The translations under genes were made by a program, and so were the position numbers. Of a stretch of 5,563 nucleotides of DNA, positions 1 to 5,563 are shown piece by piece. How positions within the stretch are numbered: the stretch's first letter is position 1; each line of letters opens with the position of its first letter. Source of the DNA: DATLYT01 sp035574455 (GTDB taxonomy: Bacteria; Bacteroidota; Ignavibacteria; UBA10030). The stretch covers positions 1-5,563 of the forward strand of contig DATLYT010000142.1 in NCBI GenBank assembly GCA_035574455.1, given 5' to 3'. A model generated the notes under the pieces. The model saw nothing but the letters and a program-made list of their open reading frames with translations, ran no database searches and had not been told where the DNA came from.

Positions 1-2006
1 AGTAACGCATACGGTTTGCCCGTTTCCCCAACGAACGAGCCGTCAAAAATTCCACCTAACAACAGTCGATCATAATATCCCACGGTTTGCGTGAAGGGAA
101 AGCCACTCCCTACTTCCCAGCGCAGCGCTGCTTCCAACCCCTCCAACGGGCGAGCAACCGCGAGCATGTTCAGCGTGTGCCGGCGATCGTACCGAGGGTA
201 GTAGGTGAAATTGTTCGTCGTCACCGTGGTCCATCCGAGCGTATACGCTGCATAGAAATCGAAAATGGAAACACCGTATCGGATCAACGTCTCGAGCCCA
301 TACGCTCGTCCTGTTCCGTTCACGTAGTCCGGATCCCGCGCATCAATTTTGTCGCGATTGTACGTCACGAGCGAACCGTAGTTCTTGTAATACGCCTGCA
401 CACTGGCCGAGAGCTCACGCATCACGTTCCCCTCAATTCCCAACACGTAATGGTCGGATTGTTCCGAGCGTAGTTCGTCTGGCACCTGAATCCACGCATC
501 AAAGATCGAGATGATGTCATCTTCGTTGTTCACGGTGATCATATTCTGGTTGAAGAGGCCATAGGAGGCTTTAGCCTTCCAATCCGGGTGGATGAGGTAG
601 CTAATGTTTAACCTCGGTTGGAGAAGTCCAATGGAGGATCGTCGCTGGAAGAGCGAGCCGATGTCGGTATGGAGGCCGCCGTCAATCTGGATTTTTTCGA
701 ACTTCGCCTGATACCGCACCCACGCCCAGGTTTCGACGAATGAGCTGCTGAGATGGCGGGCTGTGCCGTAGGTATTGATCAGATCGTACTCCAGCGTTGG
801 AAAACTGAACTCAAAGCCGAAAAAGAAGAGGTCGTGCGAGTCTGTGTAGAGTGTGGCATTGGCGCGAACGCCGACTTCTCGTACCTTCGTCCGGGCGGGT
901 GTCACGGTTTTGGATTCTTTCGGATCACGCTCGGCAACAAAGGCATTCTCAAACCCCACCGCGTTGATATAGAGCCGATCCTGAATCAACCCCGACGCGG
1001 TGAAGCCGATGGCATGATTACGCCAGTGATAGTCTGCCTCATCTTCCTTACCGGAAAAAAGGTCGTCGCCGCTGAAGAAGCCCTGAAAACCGTAGAGTGC
1101 GTTGTTTTCCCCTTCGCGAGAAACCTTCACGAGTGCATCATAGAACGACAGCGGAACGTTTTTGTTCAGGAATCGGTTGAAGGTGCCGCTAAACAACGAC
1201 TTCCTTCCACTCACCAACCATCGCGTGTCTTCAAACACGGGACCTTCCAGCTGGAGCTTGGAAGAAACAAAGTTGATGTTGGCCTTGCCAGAAAAGCTGC
1301 TTGCGTTACCGTCCCGCGTCGTCATATTGACCACCGACGAGAGACGCCCGCCAAACCCGGGAGGAAATGCACCGGTGTAGACCTCCGTTGTCTTAATCAC
1401 GTCAGCATCAAAAATGCTGAAAATACCAAAGGCGTGAAACGGATTGTAGATTTTCATCCCATCCAAGAGGATCAGGTTCTGGTCGCCTGCCCCGCCACGA
1501 ACATAGAAATGCGAGTTCACATCGCTTGTCGAAACGACACCGGGGAGAACCTGAATAGCCCGGAAAATATCCTCCTGCACCGTCACAGGGACCGCTTTGA
1601 CATCCCGCTGTTCCATCACGTGAACGCTCGTATTAATCTCGGTCAGCTCGCGCTTCGCTCGGTCGGTAACGACGACTTCGGAAAACTCTACCGGTTTTGG
1701 GCGCAAACGAAAATTGATGGTGAGTGGATCGCCGGGCAAAACGGTTATGGCTCGCACCTCGCGCTCATAGCCAATCGAGCTTGCGGCAATCTCATACGTT
1801 CCGGGCGGCACATTGGGCAGCAAGTAGAAACCGTTGATGTTCGAAGCGGCGCCTCGGTTGGTCTTGAGAATCACGACGTTGGCAAAGGGAAGCTTTTCTC
1901 CCGTCACACTATCCGCTACGCTGCCGCGAATATCGACCCCTTGAGAGACAAGCTTGAGCGGACAAAGGAGAACGAAAGAAAAGACAAGAAGCAGTCGGTA
2001 TGTCAT
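1..2006 (-). CDS. TonB-dependent outer-membrane receptor with carboxypeptidase-D-like regulatory domain (partial, C-terminus missing)
   Basis: This is a ligand-gated outer-membrane channel that takes up a substrate using energy passed from the inner membrane by TonB/ExbB/ExbD. I translated the minus strand from ATG at 2006-2004; 668 residues are visible and the frame stays open to the window edge. Residues 1-22 form a signal peptide (MTYR, then a Leu/Val/Phe-rich core). Residues 24-105 match the CarboxypepD_reg-like beta-sandwich (GSVADSVTGEKLPFANV, then NINGFYLLPNVPPGTYE). Residues 109-114, SEVVVT, resemble a TonB box. Residues about 135-232 are the plug, with FYVRGGAGDQN, LLDGMKIYNPFHAFG and YTGAFPPGFGGRLSSVVN. 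Alternating beta-barrel strands follow, reaching RHTLNMLAVARP and GSGFPFTQ, which in this family lie near the end, so perhaps the last hundred residues are missing. The substrate is not readable. It is divergent from the M28 peptidase gene. The start has no strong Shine-Dalgarno sequence, which is common in Bacteroidota. Confidence 0.95.
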   Translation of the reverse strand, partial: MTYRLLLVFSFVLLCPLKLVSQGVDIRGSVADSVTGEKLPFANVVILKTNRGAASNINGFYLLPNVPPGTYEIAASSIGYEREVRAITVLPGDPLTINFRLRPKPVEFSEVVVTDRAKRELTEINTSVHVMEQRDVKAVPVTVQEDIFRAIQVLPGVVSTSDVNSHFYVRGGAGDQNLILLDGMKIYNPFHAFGIFSIFDADVIKTTEVYTGAFPPGFGGRLSSVVNMTTRDGNASSFSGKANINFVSSKLQLEGPVFEDTRWLVSGRKSLFSGTFNRFLNKNVPLSFYDALVKVSREGENNALYGFQGFFSGDDLFSGKEDEADYHWRNHAIGFTASGLIQDRLYINAVGFENAFVAERDPKESKTVTPARTKVREVGVRANATLYTDSHDLFFFGFEFSFPTLEYDLINTYGTARHLSSSFVETWAWVRYQAKFEKIQIDGGLHTDIGSLFQRRSSIGLLQPRLNISYLIHPDWKAKASYGLFNQNMITVNNEDDIISIFDAWIQVPDELRSEQSDHYVLGIEGNVMRELSASVQAYYKNYGSLVTYNRDKIDARDPDYVNGTGRAYGLETLIRYGVSIFDFYAAYTLGWTTVTTNNFTYYPRYDRRHTLNMLAVARPLEGLEAALRWEVGSGFPFTQTVGYYDRLLLGGIFDGSFVGETGKPYAL

Positions 2007-2141
2007 ACCATGCTCACAGACTATACAATGGAGAAGGCTATTTCCAACGCAAGGTACCGAGAAAGCGAGAGAGAAGCAACCAATCCTAACGAACGCTGTG
2101 CGTTGCAACTCCAGCAAATCCTTCGTACGTTCGTGGTGTTT
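2007..2141. promoter_or_regulatory. Divergent intergenic control region between receptor and peptidase genes
   Basis: These 135 bases separate two start codons facing away from each other, so promoters for both genes should lie here. Visible elements are a short perfect inverted repeat, AACGC-TGT-GCGTT (2092-2104), and a CGTACG palindrome (2125-2130), both close to the peptidase start. For the peptidase, the best sigma70-like pair I see is TTGCAA (2103-2108) and TACGTT (2126-2131) with a 17-base spacer, but the -10 is poor. No Bacteroidota-type TAnnTTTG box is evident. The inverted repeat overlaps the candidate -35 and could be an operator, but this is only positional inference. Confidence 0.45.
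2020..2047 (-). promoter_or_regulatory. Candidate sigma70-like promoter of the TonB receptor gene
   Basis: Read on the minus strand, TTGGAA (2047-2042) and TATAGT (2025-2020) are separated by 16 bases, a fair match to -35 and -10 elements. Transcription would begin near 2013, leaving a leader of only about seven bases before the ATG at 2006. That is unusually short, so either the message is nearly leaderless or the true promoter is elsewhere in the gap. Weak call. Confidence 0.25.
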
Positions 2142-3896
2142 ATGAACCCAACGTTGACCCTTCTGCTCTCCCTTCTCTTTCTCAACCCTTCCCCGCCGAA
2201 GAATACATGGGTGAGTTCGAGCGACTTCCTCCATCATTTCGACCGTTTGATTGACGGACAGCGGGCATTTGAACATGCTCGCTACTTCACACAATTCTGG
2301 CGGGTTGGGGGCGGACCTGGGTTCGATTCTTGCATAGCGTACGTCGTGCGTCGGCTCGAGGAATCGGGTTTCTCTGCAAATCAAGATTCACGAGAACCAA
2401 TCGGTTCAATCACCATACAAGAAGACCCACCCGGAGCGCCTGTCTGGGTTCCGGTAGACGCCACTCTGTCGATGACTGAACCCGAGCAGCGTATTCTCCA
2501 CACATTTGCTCAAACTCCAGTCATGCTCTGCCGCAATTCGTTTCCGAACGACGTTACCGCCGAACTGGTGTATGTTCAAGGCGGCGGAAGGGATAACGAC
2601 TATGAGCAGATCGATGTCTCCCGAAAGATTGTGCTCTGCGATGTTCCGGCAGAAGTTGCCTTCCACACTGCACGGCGGCGAGGAGCGTTGGGCGTGATTT
2701 CCTCATACGTTCCGCCGCATAACGCGCCCAACCGTTTCCCTTCGATCATTGCAGAAGGTTCCATTCCCTACGATCCTCAGGCGCGTTCCTTTGGAATTAA
2801 CATTTCCCCGCAAACCGCTGCTGAACTGAAAGAATATCTTCGACGCTCTCCCGTCCACCTCCGCGTTCAGACCAACACCGCTTTTTCGGAAAGCCCCATC
2901 AAGACGCTCGTCGCAGAGATTCCCGGCACAACGAAGCCGGAAGAACGTGTCATCCTCATCGCTCATCTCGACCACTATAAGCCGGGTGCAAACGACAATG
3001 CAAGCGGGTCGGCCACGCTACTCGAGATTGCCATCGGAATGGCTGCAGCAATTCACAAGCGCCTGCTCCCCCCGCCACAGCGAACGATCACATTTCTGTG
3101 GGTCGACGAATACCGCGGGACGGAATTCTGGATGAAACGACATGAAGCTGAGTTGAGGAAAACGGCGGCAGTGTTCGTTTTGGATATGGTCGGCGGAAAC
3201 CCAGCAACGACGGGCGGAATGTTTCGCGTTGAAAAGATGCCTGATCCCGGGGTGATTTGGACGCGGCCCCCCGACCAACACTCCGGTTGGGGCGTGGGTC
3301 GATGGCAACCGGAGCAATTGAAGGGACACTTTCTCAATGACTTCTATCTCTCAGTCGTTCAAGAGCGGTCAACGACGACCGGCTGGAAGACAACCTCGAA
3401 TGTCTGGGAAGGCGGAAGCGACCACGACCCCTTTCTTCGCCAGGGAATCCCTGCTATCCTTAGCTGGCACTTCCCGGATGTCGCCTACCACGCGAGCATG
3501 GATAGTTTGAGTAATATCAGTCCAACAGAAATGCAGAACGCAGGAACGAGCATTGCGGCGGCATCGTACTCCCTTGCGATGGGAAGCGAGGATGTTGCAT
3601 TCAGGATTCTCCGCGACGTATCGACGGCTGCCGACAGACGTTTCGAGAGTATCAACAACCAGGTCATGGCTGAGTTGGCTGACGCACAAGGGCGAGGAGC
3701 GCCTTTCATTGCGCCGGCACAGAAGCAGGAGCGGGCAATTGTGGAGGCGTGGGCACGATGGTACGAAGAGGCCTTCCAATCGATTTTGACTGTTCCGGTT
3801 TTCTCCCCTTCTCCTTATCTTAAGGCAGAGGTCGAAGCACAAATCAACGCGCTCCAAGAACGAGTCCGGACGATCATCACCGCACATGGCTTGTAA
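2142..3896 (+). CDS. M28-family zinc metallopeptidase with inserted PA domain, probably exported
   Basis: 584 residues. It is probably an aminopeptidase or carboxypeptidase with a two-zinc site, acting in the periplasm or outside the cell. Residues 4-14 are a hydrophobic export segment (LTLLLSLLFL). Residues about 130-250 look like a protease-associated (PA) domain (KIVLCDVP at 162-169, then RRRGALGVISSY). The catalytic domain follows: AHLDHYKPGANDNASGS gives H275, catalytic D277 and bridging D285; WVDEYRGTEFW gives D322-E323; VLDMVGGN gives D348; GGSDHDPF lies at 424-431; and DVAYHASMD gives H450. All expected ligands are present, but the usual Glu-Glu pair reads Asp-Glu. A helical tail of about 100 residues closes the protein. 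I chose ATG 2142 because residues upstream of it in this frame are antisense to the receptor gene and it places the hydrophobic segment at the N-terminus. The N-terminus lacks Lys/Arg before that segment, so an earlier TTG at 2103 (adding LQLQQILRTFVVF) is an alternative. The natural substrate is unknown. Confidence 0.9.
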   Translation: MNPTLTLLLSLLFLNPSPPKNTWVSSSDFLHHFDRLIDGQRAFEHARYFTQFWRVGGGPGFDSCIAYVVRRLEESGFSANQDSREPIGSITIQEDPPGAPVWVPVDATLSMTEPEQRILHTFAQTPVMLCRNSFPNDVTAELVYVQGGGRDNDYEQIDVSRKIVLCDVPAEVAFHTARRRGALGVISSYVPPHNAPNRFPSIIAEGSIPYDPQARSFGINISPQTAAELKEYLRRSPVHLRVQTNTAFSESPIKTLVAEIPGTTKPEERVILIAHLDHYKPGANDNASGSATLLEIAIGMAAAIHKRLLPPPQRTITFLWVDEYRGTEFWMKRHEAELRKTAAVFVLDMVGGNPATTGGMFRVEKMPDPGVIWTRPPDQHSGWGVGRWQPEQLKGHFLNDFYLSVVQERSTTTGWKTTSNVWEGGSDHDPFLRQGIPAILSWHFPDVAYHASMDSLSNISPTEMQNAGTSIAAASYSLAMGSEDVAFRILRDVSTAADRRFESINNQVMAELADAQGRGAPFIAPAQKQERAIVEAWARWYEEAFQSILTVPVFSPSPYLKAEVEAQINALQERVRTIITAHGL

Positions 3897-3902
3897 TGCC
3901 TG

Positions 3903-3910
3903 AAAAAGGA
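3903..3910 (+). promoter_or_regulatory. Ribosome binding site that favours the second ATG of the aldolase gene
   Basis: AAAAAGGA ends three bases before the ATG at 3914. It is purine-rich with an AAGGA core and is the only Shine-Dalgarno-like sequence near either candidate start. The first ATG at 3896 has only the coding end of the peptidase gene upstream (ACATGGCTTGTA), without a purine run. The spacing is short but workable. This is why I place the aldolase start at 3914 rather than 3896. Confidence 0.5.
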
Positions 3911-3913
3911 ACT

Positions 3914-4816
3914 ATGACAACTCTGCACATCACTGGTGTTTTCCCGCCGATGGTCACGCCGTTTAAAGAAAACGGCGATGTCGATTATGATGCGTTCGTA
4001 CGTAACATCGAACGTTGGAACGAGGACACGCTGGGCGGCTACGTTGTGCTTGGCTCGAACAGCGAAACGGCATTCCTATCGTACGAAGAGAAACTTAAGC
4101 TGATCGAGCTTACCGTCCAGGCAGCACGTCAAGACCGTCTTGTCGTCGCGGGAACAGGGGTTGAGTCACTGCGGGAGACCATCCGGTTAACTAATGAGGC
4201 AGCAAGACTTGGTGTGCAGGCAGCGCTTGTTTTAACACCGCATTACTATGGCGATGCCATGACGGATGAAGCCCTTATCCGCTTTTTCTCAGACGTGGCG
4301 GAAAAGAGCGACATCCCGATTCTCATCTACAACGTGCCGAAGTTCACTCACGTAAACGTCTCCGTCAACGTTGTTAGAGTCTTAAGTCAACATCCCAACA
4401 TCATCGGGATGAAAGACAGCAAGGGAGATGTTGCACAGCTCGAAATGTTCAAGAAGAATGTCGCAGAGCGATTCAACCTGATCGTCGGAACAGCCTCAGC
4501 GTGGCTTTCGGCGTTGCAATTAGGGATCCGAGCAGGTATCCACGCTCTCGCAAACTGCGCGCCCAACCAGTGCAGCGAGGTTCAGCGGCTGTTTGACACG
4601 GGAGAACTCGATAAAGCTCAGGAACTCCAACAGCGAATCGTTCCTGTGAACACCGCGGTAACGGCGACGTACGGCGTGGCGGGTCTCAAGTATGCCACAA
4701 CCTTGATGGGATACGAAGGCGGGTTCGTCCGTCGTCCGCTTCTCCCGTTGGACGATTCAGCAAAGAACAATCTTCGCACGATTCTCTCAACCGCCGGGTT
4801 CCTGTCCAACGACTGA
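3914..4816 (+). CDS. DHDPS/NAL-superfamily class I aldolase, similar to 4-hydroxy-2-oxoglutarate aldolase (HOGA1)
   Basis: 300 residues, the normal length for this cytoplasmic TIM-barrel family, which forms a lysine Schiff base with a 2-keto acid. K167 in GMKDSKGD is the Schiff-base lysine, Y139 in LIYNVP the catalytic tyrosine, and Y111-Y112 in TPHYYGD the neighbouring-subunit tyrosine pair. The substrate loop reads GSNSE (47-51) instead of DapA's GTTGE, and NVPKFT lacks the arginine that DapA has in NVPSRT, which argues against lysine biosynthesis. Compared with human HOGA1 from memory, it shares GSN-E, SQHPNI-GMKDS-GDV, ALAN, and the tail pattern AVT...G..GLK...GY.GG..R.PL. HOGA1 splits 4-hydroxy-2-oxoglutarate into pyruvate and glyoxylate, the last step of hydroxyproline breakdown; that role here is inference. 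KDG aldolase or another keto-acid lyase remains possible. An in-frame ATG at 3896 overlaps the peptidase stop (TAATG) and would add six residues. Translation is likely coupled to the peptidase. Confidence 0.9.
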   Translation: MTTLHITGVFPPMVTPFKENGDVDYDAFVRNIERWNEDTLGGYVVLGSNSETAFLSYEEKLKLIELTVQAARQDRLVVAGTGVESLRETIRLTNEAARLGVQAALVLTPHYYGDAMTDEALIRFFSDVAEKSDIPILIYNVPKFTHVNVSVNVVRVLSQHPNIIGMKDSKGDVAQLEMFKKNVAERFNLIVGTASAWLSALQLGIRAGIHALANCAPNQCSEVQRLFDTGELDKAQELQQRIVPVNTAVTATYGVAGLKYATTLMGYEGGFVRRPLLPLDDSAKNNLRTILSTAGFLSND

Positions 4817-4824
4817 TCCATTTC

Positions 4825-5563
4825 TTATCTGCGCTGGATGATTCTTACCAATTCATCAAGCCCGTCCGTCAACGCCGCCGGACCAGGCTGAAGGATGATG
4901 GAGGATTTGATTTCGTAGAGCTGATTCGTTTGTATAGCCGCAATCCTCTCCCACCCCGGCCGTTGTCTCACCTGCTCCTTCTTGAACGGCCTCCCGCACC
5001 ACGAACCGATGATGATGTCGGGGTTTCTTCTGACGACCTCTTCCGACTGAACGATTCGATCCTTGGCACGGTGATGCACACGTAATTCGGCAAAGATATC
5101 CTCACCACCTGCAATCTCTATCAACTCGCTCACCCAGCGAATCCCGGAAATCAACGGGTCGCCCCATTCTTCAAAATAGACTCGTGGCCGTGGTTTGCCA
5201 TTGGTGCGAGAGGCAACGTCGTTGAGCCGTTGCTCAAACCGCGCAACTAACGCCTCCGCATCCGATTGCTTTCCCACAATGCCGCCGACAATCTGGATCA
5301 TCTGGAGGATTTCCCGGATACTTCGCTGATTGAACGCCACAACCTGAATCCCCCTGACAATCAGCTCTTTCACAATCTCCGCCTGCAGGTCAGAAAAGGC
5401 AAAGACAACATCCGGCCTGAGCGCAACGATCTTGTCAAAATTCGCGTCGAGAAAGGTTGAGACCTTCGGCTTTTCGTCTCGTGCTTCCATTGGCCGAACG
5501 GTGAAGCCCGAAATACCGACAATTCTCTCCTGACAGCCAAGAAGGTAGAGCGTCTCGGTTGTT
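4825..5563 (-). CDS. BtuF/FhuD-like ABC transporter substrate-binding protein (partial, N-terminus missing)
   Basis: This is a class III periplasmic binding protein (Peripla_BP_2), which captures corrinoids or iron chelates for an ABC importer. 245 residues are visible. The frame continues upstream of the internal Met at 5490 to the window edge with 24 clearly homologous codons (TETLYLLGCQERIVGISGFT), so that Met is not the start. In order: the TE-LY-LG-Q-RIVG opening of lobe 1; KPKVSTFLDANFDKIVALRPDVVFA (31-55); a long linking helix about 82-118; then lobe 2 with RVYFEEWGDPLISG (127-140), WVSELIEIAGGEDIF, NPDIIIGSWCG (180-190) and a closing C-terminal helix. The WVSELIEIAGG and EEW patterns are typical of proteins annotated as cobalamin-binding, but the ligand is not certain. 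A signal or lipoprotein peptide, if any, and roughly the first 15-50 residues lie off the window. It is convergent with the aldolase, with 8 bases between stop codons. Confidence 0.9.
   Translation of the reverse strand, partial: TTETLYLLGCQERIVGISGFTVRPMEARDEKPKVSTFLDANFDKIVALRPDVVFAFSDLQAEIVKELIVRGIQVVAFNQRSIREILQMIQIVGGIVGKQSDAEALVARFEQRLNDVASRTNGKPRPRVYFEEWGDPLISGIRWVSELIEIAGGEDIFAELRVHHRAKDRIVQSEEVVRRNPDIIIGSWCGRPFKKEQVRQRPGWERIAAIQTNQLYEIKSSIILQPGPAALTDGLDELVRIIQRR

Noticed and set aside
87..473. Plus-strand ORF of 128 codons
   Set aside because: It is exactly antisense and in register with the barrel-coding part of the TonB receptor, and its product has no recognisable features.
3369..3887. 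Minus-strand ORF of 172 codons under the peptidase gene
   Set aside because: It lies wholly within the catalytic and C-terminal parts of the M28 gene, whose plus-strand motifs are clear. The antisense product is Arg/Cys-rich without domain signals.
3914..4816. Calling the aldolase dapA (4-hydroxy-tetrahydrodipicolinate synthase)
   Set aside because: The Thr-Thr pair and the arginine after the NVP motif expected of DapA are replaced, and the context holds no lysine biosynthesis gene.
4816..4839. Possible bidirectional terminator between the convergent genes (ATCCA and TGGAT arms)
   Set aside because: The arms are only five bases with a 14-base loop, are AT/GC mixed and have no following T-run, and one arm lies inside the 3' end of the substrate-binding protein gene. 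No convincing terminator is visible.
5266..5460. Plus-strand ORF of 64 codons near the right end
   Set aside because: It is antisense to the lobe 1 coding region of the BtuF-like protein and has no supporting start signal or recognisable product.
4825..5490. Treating the substrate-binding protein as complete with Met at 5490
   Set aside because: The 24 codons upstream encode the conserved TE-LY-LG-Q-RIVG opening of the family, so the gene runs past the window edge and this Met is internal.

Overview
The window looks like part of a genome from the Bacteroidota-Chlorobiota side of the Gram-negative tree (including groups such as Ignavibacteria or Kapabacteria). The main reason is an outer-membrane receptor with an N-terminal carboxypeptidase-D-like regulatory domain ahead of its TonB plug, which is typical of that superphylum. 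It is inferred from protein style only; there is no RNA gene or other phylogenetic marker here.

Layout: (1) 1-2006, minus strand: a TonB-dependent receptor whose C-terminal barrel end lies off the left edge. (2) 2007-2141: a 135-base divergent intergenic region that must hold the control signals for both flanking genes. (3) 2142-3896, plus: a secreted or envelope M28-type zinc metallopeptidase with an inserted PA domain. (4) 3914-4816 (possibly from 3896), plus: a DHDPS/NAL-superfamily aldolase that resembles mitochondrial 4-hydroxy-2-oxoglutarate aldolase (HOGA1) more than DapA. It follows the peptidase so closely that a TAATG stop/start overlap is present. (5) 4825-5563, minus: a BtuF/FhuD-like ABC transporter substrate-binding protein, convergent with the aldolase with 8 bases between stop codons, whose N-terminus lies off the right edge.

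How they fit together: the peptidase and aldolase are very probably one transcription unit, which suggests (inference) breakdown of a peptide or amino acid followed by retro-aldol cleavage of its keto acid. The divergent receptor could import a product or cofactor, and the BtuF-like protein belongs to metal-chelate or corrinoid uptake, but no substrate can be read from the sequence. Nothing here is an obvious new system. There are no repeats, insertion sequences, CRISPR arrays or RNA genes. The points most worth checking are the HOGA1-like active site, the altered catalytic acid pair in the peptidase, and a very long in-register antisense reading frame over the receptor that would mislead automated start calling of the peptidase.
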